From Nostoc desertorum CM1-VF14 (lineage in GTDB: Bacteria; Cyanobacteriota; Cyanobacteriia; Cyanobacteriales; Nostocaceae): 64,000 nt of DNA. Position 1 is the first letter of the stretch. Every line of letters starts with the position of its first letter. The notes beneath the pieces are model-generated. The model ran no database searches, was not told where the DNA came from, and saw only the letters and a list, made by a program, of their open reading frames with translations. The stretch covers positions 248,001 through 312,000 of the forward strand of contig JAHHHR010000002.1 of assembly GCA_019359245.1 (NCBI GenBank), in the 5' to 3' direction. The position numbers and the translations under genes are program-made. Below, piece by piece: positions 47,310 through 57,086 of this stretch.

Positions 47310-48172
47310 TTGTAGAATCTCTAGAGGGGGGCGGTTGCTATGTGAGAAGCAATACCTATGCAGCAATGGGGCAGGCGATAATTATATGTATAACAGGAAA
47401 CTAAGAACTTTGACGATAGATTTTATCTAAATTTTGCAGAGTTTTACAAAAATTAAGTATCATCTTTACACCTCTTCTTTCTCAGGTATTGGATGTTTTT
47501 GTACAAAAATATGCGAGTATAGTAAATGTGCTGAGAACTCAGTAATTACTACACAATATGTAATGTTGCTGTTGCTATACCTAAACACACCAAAAACAGG
47601 TATTAGTCAAGGGATATTCCGCGTATAGTTTAGGCAATAACGCTGGCAACCAAGAGTGAGATAAATCGGCTATTGGGGATCGTACTAGCGATCGCTAGTA
47701 CACAACAAACAAGCCAGGTTACACACTAAGATCAGAGGGCAAACCCTCATAATGGTAAACATGAGGCGTTACGTGAAAAGCTCTTAAAGCGGACGCATAA
47801 CACATCATACTCAGAAAATACTGCTGTCAGCAACCCAAAGTTATAAATTGCAATCTCAACTACTGCAAAAATAGCTATAAGATGCAATAGTTTTTTAGAA
47901 ACACAATTGCATTTAACACTAATTTGAGTGAAATTATCAGGAACACAACACAATTTACTCGGTAGATGCTCTAGCGGTTCGTGACGATACACCACTAAAC
48001 TATTGGGATCACTAAAGGTAGATGCAGTTAATACTAGTTTTTACACTTGTCAACTTAACTATTAAGTTAAATCTTGCAGTCTTTTGCTTCACCAATACGA
48101 AAATATTGTACCACCAAACAGCCAATATTATTTACCATTAATTAATCACTAACAGTTAACAACTAATTATTA
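47310..48172. other. Long intergenic region
   Basis: About 860 bp with the divergent promoters of the exported protein and fmt. It holds the 20-bp palindrome at 47682 and a small GAGGG-CAAA-CCCTC hairpin at 47735. An 82-codon minus frame at 47747-47995 has no ribosome binding site or recognisable family. Confidence 0.5.
47682..47701. repeat. 20-bp perfect palindrome centred on HIP1
   Basis: GTACTAGCGATCGCTAGTAC. The octamer GCGATCGC is HIP1, extended by six matching bases on each side. Confidence 0.85.
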
Positions 48173-49171
48173 ATGAAAATTGTATTCTTTGGTACACCAC
48201 AGTTTGCTGTGCCCACGTTAGAAAAGTTATTGAATCATTCAGAATTTGAGGTGTTGGCAGTTGTCACTCAACCAGATAAACGCCGGGAACGCGGAAACAA
48301 ACTGATCCCCTCACCAGTAAAAGCGATCGCAACTGCTCACAACTTACCAGTATGGCAACCGGAACGGGTGAAAAAAGACACCGAAACTTTAACCCAACTC
48401 AAACAATCAGACGCAGATGTGTTTGTTGTTGTCGCCTATGGACAGATATTATCGTCAAAAATATTGAATATGCCAAAATTGGGCTGCATTAATGTGCATG
48501 GCTCGATTTTACCCAAATATCGGGGTGCAGCACCGATTCAGTGGTGCTTGTACAACGGTGAGAAAGAAACGGGGATCACAACCATGTTAATGGATGTGGG
48601 GATGGATACCGGGCCAATGCTACAAATAGCCACTACATCCATTGGATTACTGGATAATACTCAAGATTTAGCCGAACGACTAGCTGGGATCGGTGGGGAT
48701 TTGTTAGTGGACACTTTATTGAAGTTGGAACGCCAGGAAATTCAACCAATTCCCCAAGATAATTTGGAAGCTACTTATGCACCTCTGATTCAAAAACAAG
48801 ATTATGGTTTGGATTGGTCAAAAAGCGCTATCCAATTACACAATCAAATCAGAGGCTTTTACCCTAACTGCACCGCTACCTTTCGTAACAACCTGCTAAA
48901 AATCACCGCTTCGGCTCCCCTTGATTCTGTAAGCGATCTCCCACTAGAATTACAAGAATTAATTCATAAATTGCCCGATTTGTCAAATGTATCAGGCAGA
49001 CCGGGAGTTGTAGTCAGCATTGCCAAAGGAATTGGAGCGATCGTCCAAACTGGGGAAGGTTTGTTGCTGGTACGAGAGGTTCAGTTAGCTGGTAAACGCC
49101 CCCAGTCGGGATGGGATTTTGTTAATGGTACCCGCTTAACTGTGGGAGAAGTTTTTGGCGCGGGTAGTTGA
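48173..49171 (+). CDS. fmt: Methionyl-tRNA formyltransferase
   Basis: A 332-residue enzyme that formylates initiator Met-tRNA. The N-terminal domain begins [20 protein letters not shown] and has the catalytic [45 protein letters not shown], with the family's asparagine, histidine and aspartate. The C-terminal OB-like domain contains [12 protein letters not shown] and [20 protein letters not shown]. Length is standard. Start at the ATG at 48173. Confidence 0.97.
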   Translation: MKIVFFGTPQFAVPTLEKLLNHSEFEVLAVVTQPDKRRERGNKLIPSPVKAIATAHNLPVWQPERVKKDTETLTQLKQSDADVFVVVAYGQILSSKILNMPKLGCINVHGSILPKYRGAAPIQWCLYNGEKETGITTMLMDVGMDTGPMLQIATTSIGLLDNTQDLAERLAGIGGDLLVDTLLKLERQEIQPIPQDNLEATYAPLIQKQDYGLDWSKSAIQLHNQIRGFYPNCTATFRNNLLKITASAPLDSVSDLPLELQELIHKLPDLSNVSGRPGVVVSIAKGIGAIVQTGEGLLLVREVQLAGKRPQSGWDFVNGTRLTVGEVFGAGS

Positions 49172-49181
49172 GGGATTAGCA

Positions 49182-49230
49182 ATTTTAGATTTTGAATTTT
49201 GGATTAGAGGAAAAATTTAAAATCTAAAAT
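49182..49230. terminator. Hairpin between convergent fmt and DUF6464 genes
   Basis: ATTTTAGATTTT and AAAATCTAAAAT (12-bp stem) around a 25-base loop. AT-rich arms give T-runs on either strand, so it could end both transcripts. Confidence 0.45.
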
Positions 49231-49592
49231 TAAATGGCTTCTACTTTTTCATAAAAGCGGCAAGATTCACAAGGGCCATCTGGGTTGACTGCACAGCGGA
49301 TGAGTTCTGAATGAGCATTATAGGAGCAGGTGGCATCGCCAACTACCCAACGTCCACCTACCAAACTTTTCTCAGATGGTCGTTTAGCCGACTGTACGTA
49401 AATAGCAATATTATGTAAGCGGTAGCGCCCAGCTTTAAGTTGGTATCTATGGCGGCGTTCTAAAACCGCATAAGTTTTACCTTCAAAATCGAGATAATTT
49501 CCGGGTTGGGGTGTCCAATCAAGTTGCACTTTACCGAGTGACTCACGCGGATGCGTCAGAATCACCTCGGTTTGTAAAGAGTCTGGCTCCAT
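49230..49592 (-). CDS. DUF6464 family small protein
   Basis: A 120-residue cyanobacterial protein of unknown function. A beta-rich first part (GNYLDFEGKTYAVLERRHRYQLKAGRYRLHNIAIYVQ) is followed by a cysteine-rich end, GDATCSYNAHSELIRCAVNPDGPCESCRFYE, with four Cys that could bind a metal. The ending GDA-C-YNA-SE--RCAVNP-GPC is the hallmark of the family. Convergent with fmt. Confidence 0.82.
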   Translation of the reverse strand: MEPDSLQTEVILTHPRESLGKVQLDWTPQPGNYLDFEGKTYAVLERRHRYQLKAGRYRLHNIAIYVQSAKRPSEKSLVGGRWVVGDATCSYNAHSELIRCAVNPDGPCESCRFYEKVEAI

Positions 49593-49699
49593 AAGCTTAT
49601 GTGATTTGATTTACATTAGAAGGATGGTATAGCAATAGCTTTCTTTAGCTTACCGAATTTAGATTACAATTAATGATTAACTCTTTGCGCCCCTACGGA

Positions 49700-51211
49700 C
49701 TACGGCAACCAAAATTCAGGTAGGATAGATTTGCCCAAGTCACGCAAAGTTTGGTTGAGCGATCGCGCCACTTGGATATGCGCTTCATCCTCTTCTACAG
49801 CTAAAATCTCAGATGGCTGACCTTCTCCCAAATAAGACACCACCAAATTTGCCGCTTCTAAACCAGTAACATAAGCCTTTTCCTGTGACCAGGAACCATG
49901 ACGGCTCACAATCCAATCCCCACTCATAAACACATTCTCAAAACTTGTTTTAGCGGGCAACATATAACGGTAACTACCAGGTGCAAAGTGAGTCACCGCT
50001 TGAGGTAGCCGAATTACACTGCTATCAATGATCTTTGCTCCTCGAAACGCCGATACACAAGTTGCTAAATAACCCTGAACTATTGGTAAAATCTCCTCAT
50101 CACTCAAATTGAGAAACTGATTTGCGTGATAAAAATCAGCTTCAATCACTGTTCCCGGCTCATCTCGATATTCATCATGTAGAGCATTCAAATCAAAAAA
50201 TGTCCAACCTGTAGTTGCGTCAAATCCAAAGCAAGCATTGGAAGGACGAGGAATATCAATTTTGCGGTCAAACCATAATCGCGTTGCTAAAACATCAATT
50301 GATCCTAAATTGCTCACATTACGGAATTCTTCACGGTTTTGTAAACTAGGGCTAGTTGAAACAATTTTCTTCATTCCCGTGATCCCAACGGCAAAAATCA
50401 CGGCATCTGCTTCAATTACTTCATCACCGCAAACTACACCCTTGGCTCGATGGTTACTATCAACAATTAAGTCTGTAACCCGGCGCTTAGGTAACACTCG
50501 CGCACCAGCTTTTTCAATACGTTCCACCCAAGGACGAAATATCATTTCTCCAACAGTTCCTCGGCACCAAACTACATCAAAATCTGGTTGATGAGCCAGA
50601 ATAAAAAAGTAAAGCATCCCTAAAGTTGCTGCGGCTGAACATTGTTCACCAGGGGCAAACAAGCCCACTAATAACATTGGTTCAAAAGCATCGCGGTAAA
50701 GCCGTGCAGAAACGTTAAAATTTTTAAACAATTCACGAGCAGTTACAAAGTCATAGCGCCGCCAAGCTTCATCGGAATTGTCAAAATCAACAACAGCATA
50801 AAGTAAAGGCAAGGCACTGAGACGGTCAATTAGTGGCAGCCGCTTAAACTGTGTGTAGAGAAAAGTTCCTAGTGGCGAGGGGAGCCGTGGTAAGTCTTGA
50901 AAAATCGGTGATTCAACTTCCAAACCTGCTGGCGAATATTGCGAAGAACGAGTCCAAGTAGTAAAAGGATTAATTCCTAATTCATTGATTAGGGAAAAAA
51001 TATTTTTGTAAGGATACCAAAAGCCATGAATGCCAGCTTCAACAGACTTTCCTGCGCCTGTTTGCCAACCTGCTACCAGTCCACCGGGATAGGGCCCTGC
51101 TTCTAGAAGTGTCACATCATAGCCTTGTTTTGCCAAATGGTAGGTTGCTCCTAAACCAGCCCAACCTGCACCTACAACTACCACCCGTTTTTGTTGTGAC
51201 CCTTCTACCAT
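49700..51211 (-). CDS. FAD-dependent oxidoreductase, carotenoid-desaturase-like
   Basis: A 503-residue flavoprotein of the phytoene/zeta-carotene desaturase superfamily. The FAD motif VVVVGAGWAGLGATYHLAKQGYDVTLLEAGPYPGGLVAGW starts at residue 9; GIHGFWYPYKNIFSLINELGI and the C-terminal SFENVFMSGDWIVSRHGSWSQEKAYVTGLEAANLV complete the cofactor site. It lies outside classic CrtP/CrtQ by eye, so the substrate is open. The frame extends to a TTG at 51310, with an ATG at 51268; the ATG at 51211 has GGAGG five bases upstream and begins just before the FAD motif. Confidence 0.87.
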   Translation of the reverse strand: MVEGSQQKRVVVVGAGWAGLGATYHLAKQGYDVTLLEAGPYPGGLVAGWQTGAGKSVEAGIHGFWYPYKNIFSLINELGINPFTTWTRSSQYSPAGLEVESPIFQDLPRLPSPLGTFLYTQFKRLPLIDRLSALPLLYAVVDFDNSDEAWRRYDFVTARELFKNFNVSARLYRDAFEPMLLVGLFAPGEQCSAAATLGMLYFFILAHQPDFDVVWCRGTVGEMIFRPWVERIEKAGARVLPKRRVTDLIVDSNHRAKGVVCGDEVIEADAVIFAVGITGMKKIVSTSPSLQNREEFRNVSNLGSIDVLATRLWFDRKIDIPRPSNACFGFDATTGWTFFDLNALHDEYRDEPGTVIEADFYHANQFLNLSDEEILPIVQGYLATCVSAFRGAKIIDSSVIRLPQAVTHFAPGSYRYMLPAKTSFENVFMSGDWIVSRHGSWSQEKAYVTGLEAANLVVSYLGEGQPSEILAVEEDEAHIQVARSLNQTLRDLGKSILPEFWLP

Positions 51212-51475
51212 CCCAGCCTCCGATTGTTGCAGTCTATCAACTAATGTATACGAACTTGCCGCTCTCATCAGATGACGGTTGCTATTAGAGCGGTTTTTGT
51301 TTGGATGCAATACGATATCTGTGCGCCCTCCGAACTATATTCCATCGGATTGAAAACAGTTATAGACTTTAAACAAAGGCTAAAGTAGAGCAGGTCAGTA
51401 AAACTAACTTGCGGTTAATGCTGAGTTAAGAGTATAACAGGAAACAGACTTAACTATTCATAAGGAATAATTCTA

Positions 51476-52378
51476 ATGGCTCAATTAGCAAATGTAAAAT
51501 TCAGTTTGAATGACTTTGAATTACGAGATGGCATTTATTTTCCTAGTGACTATGAGCAATTGAATAATACTCAACATAAAAAAACATGGGATGCAATTGG
51601 TAAAACATATTATGGTTCCCAAAAAATCGAAGAAGTTGCAGATACATCGCCCATAAAACAAGATTACACTCTATTAACTGGCACACCTGGAGGTACTTGG
51701 AACAAATTTCCCTTGAATAAATCTGTTGGCTCTATTCTGGAGATTGGTTCTGGTTATGGTCGCGCACCTTTGCATCTCTCTAAAGCAAAAAATTTGAGAT
51801 GCGAAAAATATTATGGAATTGATATTTCTGAACCTTTGTTGCGGCGGTTAATTAAGGTTAAACAAGAATATGATTTTTTCCCAGAAGCTGAATTTAACTT
51901 GATTTGCACTTCTGCCGAAATATTGCCTTTAGAAGATAATTCTATAGATTTGGTAATTTCTAACTGCGTCTTTATGCATATCCCAGATGCACAATTAAGA
52001 AATTTGTTAGCTGATATATCTCGCGTATTAAAACCTGGTGGAATTTTTGTTTTTAATCATTCCTTTCACAACAAGGCTTGCCCTTCTCATATTATCCATA
52101 ATTTTATCAGAAGGTTGAATCCCTTTGTGAGAAATCCAGTTTATCTTAAGCAATATACATCTGCTGAAATCAATGAAATGTTAGCAACTGCTGGCATACA
52201 AACGAAGTGTCCACAATACACTGTCGAACCAACGCAAGAATATGCAATTTTGCCGGAAACCATTAAAGGAATTCCAGTACCATTTGCTAATGCGATCAAT
52301 AGAAGCCTTAAGCCATCAGATAGTTTAAAGGAAACTTTGGCTTATGGTTTTAGCGCCTACAGCACAAAACTGGACTAA
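51476..52378 (+). CDS. Class I SAM-dependent methyltransferase
   Basis: A 300-residue Rossmann-fold methyltransferase. Motif I is SILEIGSGYGRAPLHLSKAKN near residue 84, then YYGIDISEPLLRRLIKVK (motif II), LICTSAEILPLEDNSIDLVISNCVFMHIPD (motifs III-IV) and VLKPGGIFVFNHSF. Substrate unknown. Start MAQLANVKFSLND has AAGGA upstream. A clean terminator follows. It is divergent from the desaturase-like gene. Confidence 0.9.
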   Translation: MAQLANVKFSLNDFELRDGIYFPSDYEQLNNTQHKKTWDAIGKTYYGSQKIEEVADTSPIKQDYTLLTGTPGGTWNKFPLNKSVGSILEIGSGYGRAPLHLSKAKNLRCEKYYGIDISEPLLRRLIKVKQEYDFFPEAEFNLICTSAEILPLEDNSIDLVISNCVFMHIPDAQLRNLLADISRVLKPGGIFVFNHSFHNKACPSHIIHNFIRRLNPFVRNPVYLKQYTSAEINEMLATAGIQTKCPQYTVEPTQEYAILPETIKGIPVPFANAINRSLKPSDSLKETLAYGFSAYSTKLD

Positions 52379-52429
52379 TTAAGCAAGTATCTTGTTGTAA
52401 CAATTAACTGAATACAAAGGAACTACGGG

Positions 52430-52457
52430 AGCACAACATTGTTGTGCTTTTATTTTT
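52430..52457 (+). terminator. Intrinsic terminator after the methyltransferase gene
   Basis: AGCACAAC, loop ATT, GTTGTGCT, then TTTATTTTT. Eight perfect pairs. Confidence 0.88.
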
Positions 52458-52550
52458 CCAACAAATGTAATCTACCAACTTTTACGAACATATTTTAACT
52501 AATAGTTGGTAAATTAGGGATTAGTTGAGCTAATTCTTCCCTCCGCAACT

Positions 52551-54353
52551 ATGCCATTGGATTTATCGCCTCTTTGGATATCACTCAAAACTTCATTACT
52601 TGCTACATTTATCACCTTCTTTTTGGGTATCGCTGCTGCCTACTGGATGCTGGGATATCGTGGCAAAGGTAAATCGTTAATTGAGAGTATCTTTATTGCG
52701 CCACTGATTTTGCCCCCCACGGTTGTCGGTTTCTTGTTGCTGCTATTTTTTGGCAAAAATGGCCCTGTAGGGAAACTGATGCAGGTTTTTGACTTCAGCA
52801 TCGTCTTTACTTGGTATGGTGCCGCGATCGCAGCTACCGTAGTTGCCTTTCCTCTAATGTATAAAACTACATTTGGAGCTTTTGAACAAATAGATGGTAA
52901 TTTGCTGCGAGTAGCCAGAACCCTTGGTGCAACTGAAACCACAATCTTTTGGCGCATTAGTTTTCCCCTAGCATTACCCGGTATTGCAGCCGCCACAATG
53001 CTCGCTTTCGCCCGTGCTTTGGGAGAATTCGGCGCAACGTTGATGTTGGCTGGTAATATTCCTGGACAAACACAGACAATCCCAATGGCGATTTATTTTG
53101 CGGTGGAAGCAGGAGCAATGAATGAGGCTTGGTTCTGGGCGATCGCAATTATGGTGATTTCTCTATCTGGAATAATTGCAGTCAACTTCTGGCAAGAATT
53201 GAGGGAAAAGAGGAGGGGAGCAGGGAGCAGGGGGCAGGGGGCAGGGGGAGAAAATCTTTATACGTTGGACTCTAGCTTTGAATTTGGTGGATTGTTTGTC
53301 AACATTGAAAAAATACTTCCTAGCTTTGATTTAAAAGTTGCTTTTACTACTGATGAGCAACCCTTAGGATTATTGGGGGGTTCTGGTGCAGGTAAGAGCA
53401 TGATTTTGCGCTGCCTTGCGGGGATAGAAACGCCCACAATTGGGCGCATGGTTTTAAATGGCAGAGTCTTGTTTGACTCGGAACAAGGAATTAATTTACC
53501 CAGCCGCGATCGCCGTATCGGTTTTTTAGTGCAGAATTACGCTCTGTTTCCGCACATGAGTGTGGCGCAAAACATCGCTTTTGGTTTGCCTAAAGGACTA
53601 TCGGCTGGAAGTATTAAGGTGCAGGTAGAACAGCAACTAATAGCAATGCAGTTGCAGGGATTAGGCGATCGCTATCCGCACCAACTTTCTGGAGGACAAC
53701 AACAACGGGTAGCTTTAGCAAGAGCATTAGCAAGTCAACCGGAAGCATTGCTTTTAGATGAGCCGTTCTCGGCACTTGACACCCATCTGCGTAGTCAATT
53801 AGAGCAGCAAATGACAGAAACTCTTGCTGGCTATCAAGGTGTGACTCTATTTGTCACTCATAATATGGAAGAAGCTTATCGGATATGCCCAAATCTGTTG
53901 GTATTGGAGCATGGTAGAGCCGTTCATTATGGCAGCAAACATGATATTTTTAAGCATCCTGCTACCGTTAGTGTTGCCCAACTTACCGGATGTAAAAACT
54001 TTTCCCGCGTTGTTCTCCAATCATCGCAACAAGTAGAAGCAATTGATTGGGATTGTACCCTTCAAATAATTGAACCAATCAAAAGCGAATTATCCCACAT
54101 CGGCATTCGTGCCCATCAGTTTATTTTTACCAACGACTCATCCCAGGAAAATACTTTTCCCTGTTGGGTAGTACGAACAAGTGAAACGCCCCATCGAATG
54201 ACGTTGTTTCTCAAACTAAATTCTGTTGGCAAGAACTCTCAAGACTACCATCTGCAAGCTGAAGTCTTTAAAGAAAAATGGGCGATTATGAAAGACCAAC
54301 CTTTTCCTTGGTATGTGCGTTTAGATCCTCAGCGCTTGATTTTGATGGAATAA
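52551..54353 (+). CDS. modBC: Fused molybdate ABC transporter permease-ATPase (ModBC)
   Basis: A 600-residue fusion. Residues 1-215 are the ModB permease (SLLATFITFFLGIAAAYWMLGY, the EAA-like loop DGNLLRVARTLGATETTIFWRISFPLALPGI). Residues 240-470 are the ModC ATPase: Walker A GGSGAGKSMI near 275, signature LSGGQQQRVALARAL near 380, Walker B ALLLDEPFSALD near 402, and the switch His in LFVTHNMEEAY. A C-terminal TOBE-like region follows. The fusion is usual in Nostoc relatives. The linker (RGAGSRGQGAGGE) is encoded by a G-rich repeat at 53213-53250. The substrate-binding ModA is not adjacent. Confidence 0.95.
   Translation: MPLDLSPLWISLKTSLLATFITFFLGIAAAYWMLGYRGKGKSLIESIFIAPLILPPTVVGFLLLLFFGKNGPVGKLMQVFDFSIVFTWYGAAIAATVVAFPLMYKTTFGAFEQIDGNLLRVARTLGATETTIFWRISFPLALPGIAAATMLAFARALGEFGATLMLAGNIPGQTQTIPMAIYFAVEAGAMNEAWFWAIAIMVISLSGIIAVNFWQELREKRRGAGSRGQGAGGENLYTLDSSFEFGGLFVNIEKILPSFDLKVAFTTDEQPLGLLGGSGAGKSMILRCLAGIETPTIGRMVLNGRVLFDSEQGINLPSRDRRIGFLVQNYALFPHMSVAQNIAFGLPKGLSAGSIKVQVEQQLIAMQLQGLGDRYPHQLSGGQQQRVALARALASQPEALLLDEPFSALDTHLRSQLEQQMTETLAGYQGVTLFVTHNMEEAYRICPNLLVLEHGRAVHYGSKHDIFKHPATVSVAQLTGCKNFSRVVLQSSQQVEAIDWDCTLQIIEPIKSELSHIGIRAHQFIFTNDSSQENTFPCWVVRTSETPHRMTLFLKLNSVGKNSQDYHLQAEVFKEKWAIMKDQPFPWYVRLDPQRLILME
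53213..53250. repeat. G-rich repeat forming the ModB-ModC linker
   Basis: GGGGAGCAGGGAGCAGGGGGC units identical in type to the intergenic run at 5605 lie in frame between the two domains. Confidence 0.8.
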
Positions 54354-54399
54354 ACGCAGAGATACACAAGATGCGGGAAATTCTTCAATATAATATTAC

Positions 54400-54436
54400 T
54401 TCAAGCGCCCAGACCAAAAGAGTCTGAGCGCTTGAA
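54400..54436. terminator. Hairpin between convergent modBC and copper-protein genes
   Basis: TTCAAGCGC pairs with GCGCTTGAA, and CAGAC with GTCTG inside. It lies about 46 bp after modBC and 39 bp after the convergent gene. No long T-run, so termination is inferred from position. Confidence 0.6.
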
Positions 54437-54474
54437 TATTAGGTTGTAGAGAAACATCTCCTAGTTAAAGTAAT

Positions 54475-54846
54475 TTATGCGGGCATCATCTGCATACTTC
54501 TACAAGACTCTGCACACTTGCGGCAAGCAGCAGCACATTGCATCATTTTCGCATCATCGCTCATCATTTCACAAGACATCGCACAGCGATCGCACATTTC
54601 AGCACAGAGCATACAAGTGCGTCCCATGAACTCAGAACCGCTCATCATCATATTCATGCACATCATGCACATTTCAGAACAATCACGCATCATGCTCATC
54701 AAACTCATCATGTTGCTATCCATGTGCTTACCATCTTTAGCCATGCAGTAAGTCATGGTTTCCATGCAAATTTTGTGACAGTCCATACAAGCTTCTATGC
54801 AGGTTTGCATTTCGGCAGTCATAGTTTCAGTCATCATCATCATCAT
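54475..54846 (-). CDS. Cys/Met-rich four-helix copper-binding protein
   Basis: A 123-residue protein of the four-helix copper-storage (Csp/DUF326-like) type. Cysteines are spaced as CIEACMDCHKIC, CSEMCMMCMNMM, CMLCAEMCDRCAMSC and CAAACRKCAESC, so that each helix presents thiols to the bundle core; methionines are extremely frequent. No export signal, hence a cytosolic copper store or buffer. A longer frame to 54909 is open, but GAGG lies about eight bases before the run of ATG codons starting at 54846. Confidence 0.87.
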   Translation of the reverse strand: MMMMMTETMTAEMQTCIEACMDCHKICMETMTYCMAKDGKHMDSNMMSLMSMMRDCSEMCMMCMNMMMSGSEFMGRTCMLCAEMCDRCAMSCEMMSDDAKMMQCAAACRKCAESCRSMQMMPA

Positions 54847-55335
54847 AGGAAATACCTCTTGATTTGTTGATGCATAAAAAGTGTCCTTTAGAAGGACTAC
54901 TTCTAACATTAGTTCTATCCTTTTAAAGAGTCAATGGGGTTTTTAATCTAGCATTTGTAAGCCTACTATCCCGATCTAATTACCGATAATTAGAGCGAAT
55001 TCTACGCTAGGCTAGTGTTGTTTTTCTAAGGATTATTATGCATTAAGGCTTATAATCCCCCATTTTTTAGTGGGGTTTTGTTGAGCAGATCAACTTTTCA
55101 TTGGGGATCAAAAGTTAGAGTTAAATCTAGCACAAAAATAATGTTATTATTTTTAATAAACTCCCAAAAAAGGCATTTATGAACTTATCATAACCTGCTA
55201 TTTATTAACTTATTTATCTCTATTGCGGTTATACAAAAATTTTCTAAAACCAATAAAAGTTATAATACCGATAGGATTAGCGTAGTATACTCAAACCCCA
55301 GATCCACGGGAGCAGGGGGAAATATTTAATAACCT
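54847..55335. other. AT-rich intergenic region
   Basis: It includes the copper-protein promoter (minus), a CCCC / GGGG hairpin near 55060-55078 and a short G-rich run near 55308. No gene is supported. Confidence 0.5.
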
Positions 55336-55450
55336 GTTAAGCAAATTTGCACATTGAGATCGCAGGGGGCAGTTCTTGCTGGGAGCAAGGGAGAGGGTTT
55401 GCAGCTTTTATCACCATGAAAATGGTGCAATTTAAATGACGATTAGCTTA
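55336..55450. repeat. Dispersed repeat, copy A (inverted relative to 62360-62467)
   Basis: Begins GTTAAGCAAATTTGCACATT and ends ATGACGATTAGCTTA. Its reverse complement matches 62360-62467 over most of its length. The hairpin CACCAT-GAAA-ATGGTG lies near one end. The neighbouring 55451-55600 holds fragments of other Nostoc repeats (CCCAATGCCCAATACTC). Confidence 0.85.
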
Positions 55451-55600
55451 CTTATCTACGAGACACTGCGCGTAGCTTACTTTTCCGTAGGAGTACACTC
55501 AGCACAAGTGCCCAATGCCCAATACTCAATGCCCTTATTATCTATATACTTAATTATTGATATTAATAGTCAATTACTGAAGTACTGATCCAGAATCATC

Positions 55601-56200
55601 ATGAAATCTTTGCACCGTCCCGATCTCTATAGCTGGTCTAATTTCAATCCGGCAAGAAATATTGATTTCAATGGGATTGCCTGGATTCGCCCAGATGGCA
55701 ACATCTTGATTGACCCAGTAGCCCTATCAAACCATGATTGGAATCATCTAAAATCCCTCGGTGGTGTGGTTTGGATTGTGCTGACAAATTCCGAGCATAT
55801 CAGGGCAAGTAAAGAAATTGCCGATCAAACATACGCTAAAATAGCTGGTCCTGTGGCAGAAAAAGACACTTTTCCTATAGCTTGCGATCGCTGGCTGTCT
55901 GATGGTGAGGAATTTGTGCCAGGACTTAAGGTAATTGAACTCCAAGGCTCTAAAACTCCCGGTGAATTGGCTCTGTTACTGGACGAGACAACTTTGATTA
56001 CAGGGGATTTAGTAAGGGCACGCAAAGCAGGGAGCTTAACTATATTGCCAGATGATAAGTTGCTGAATCGAGACGAGGCTGTTGCTTCTGTTCACAGGTT
56101 AGCTCAACTGAGTCAGGTTGAAGCAGTGTTGGTCGGGGATGGTTGGCCTGTCTTCCGCGATGGACGCGATCGCTTAAAGGAACTTGCAGCGACGTTGTAA
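55601..56200 (+). CDS. Metallo-beta-lactamase-like fold protein, metal motif degenerate
   Basis: A 199-residue protein with MBL-fold order: GIAWIRPDGNILIDPVALS, then WIVLTNSEHIRASKEIA where active enzymes have THxHxDH, PGLKVIELQGSKTPGELALLLDETTLITGDLV, and VEAVLVGDGWPVFRDG near the C-terminus. In the usual THxHxDH only one His remains (NSEHIRA), and a terminal His is replaced in VGDGWPVF. The enzyme may therefore be metal-free or non-catalytic. Start at the ATG at 55601. Confidence 0.75.
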   Translation: MKSLHRPDLYSWSNFNPARNIDFNGIAWIRPDGNILIDPVALSNHDWNHLKSLGGVVWIVLTNSEHIRASKEIADQTYAKIAGPVAEKDTFPIACDRWLSDGEEFVPGLKVIELQGSKTPGELALLLDETTLITGDLVRARKAGSLTILPDDKLLNRDEAVASVHRLAQLSQVEAVLVGDGWPVFRDGRDRLKELAATL

Positions 56201-56320
56201 ATGGGTGAGTAGCACAGCTAGCTGTGCTACCCTACAGGAAATTGTGGTTCAAATAGATGAAAAAGGCTATGGGAAGAATTGTAATTTAAAACCTTTTCAG
56301 CAATCAAACCGGATTCCTAG

Positions 56321-56866
56321 ATGTTAATTGATGTGACCACCTGGTATTTAGAAATGCTTGATCCAAGTCAGCTTCGTCCTACTTTTTCAAGCAATCCAAA
56401 ACTTACGGTCATCCGTGCGGAGATTCCATGCCCTGAGTTAAATCGCTTTTTATACCAAAGCGTAGGTGGAGACTGGTATTGGATTAACCGTTTAAACTGG
56501 AGCTATGAAAGCTGGTTAAAATATCTAAACCGTCCAGAACTTCACACATGGGTAGCATATCTTTCAGGAACACCCGCAGGCTATGTTGAGCTAGAAGCAC
56601 AGCCAGGCGATAACGTTGAGATTGCCTACTTCGGTCTACTACGACAGTTTATCGGGCAGTCTATTGGTGGACATTTACTGAGTGTTGGTGTAGAAAAAGC
56701 TTGGGCAATGGGAGCAAAGCGAGTGTGGGTTCATACATGCAGTTTGGATAGCAGTCATGCACTTGCCAATTACCAAGCAAGAGGTTTTCAACTCTACAAA
56801 GAGGAAATCTATCAGCAGGAACTACCAGAGAAACCGATTGGCCCTTGGGCTGGTGCATCTGGTTGA
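56321..56866 (+). CDS. GNAT family N-acetyltransferase
   Basis: A 181-residue acetyltransferase. VEIAYFGLLRQFIGQSIGGHLLSVGVEKAWAMGAKRVWVHTCSLDSSHALANYQARGFQLYKEE spans strands 4-7; the acetyl-CoA loop Q-F-I-G-Q-S-I-G-G replaces the common R/Q-G-x-G/A pattern closely enough. The front half has the Trp-rich WYWINRLNWSYESWLKYL. Substrate unknown. Start at the ATG at 56321. Confidence 0.88.
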   Translation: MLIDVTTWYLEMLDPSQLRPTFSSNPKLTVIRAEIPCPELNRFLYQSVGGDWYWINRLNWSYESWLKYLNRPELHTWVAYLSGTPAGYVELEAQPGDNVEIAYFGLLRQFIGQSIGGHLLSVGVEKAWAMGAKRVWVHTCSLDSSHALANYQARGFQLYKEEIYQQELPEKPIGPWAGASG

Positions 56867-57086
56867 AAGAGTTGTCTGTGCAGGTAGCAGCACAGGTAGG
56901 AATGTTGATATCTCCTGGCTAGAAGTGGGATAGTTAACGCTACAGTTGAGTCAAATATCACATAAGCTGAGATAGCCAATAATAGCGCCTGGATTTAATT
57001 TGTTTAATTATCAGGAGCAAAGCGCGATTCTCCTGTGAAAAGGCTGTGCGATCGCGTGCAGAATATTTACAGTATTGCCTAAAATT

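Noticed and set aside
47747..47995. 82-codon minus-strand ORF
   Set aside because: Atypical composition, no ribosome binding site, and it lies in a repeat-bearing gap.
54538..54870. His-rich plus-strand ORF
   Set aside because: It is the antisense of the Met/Cys-rich copper protein; ATG-rich codons read as CAT on the other strand.
56867..57086. FMN riboswitch before ribD
   Set aside because: None of the conserved FMN aptamer blocks was found.
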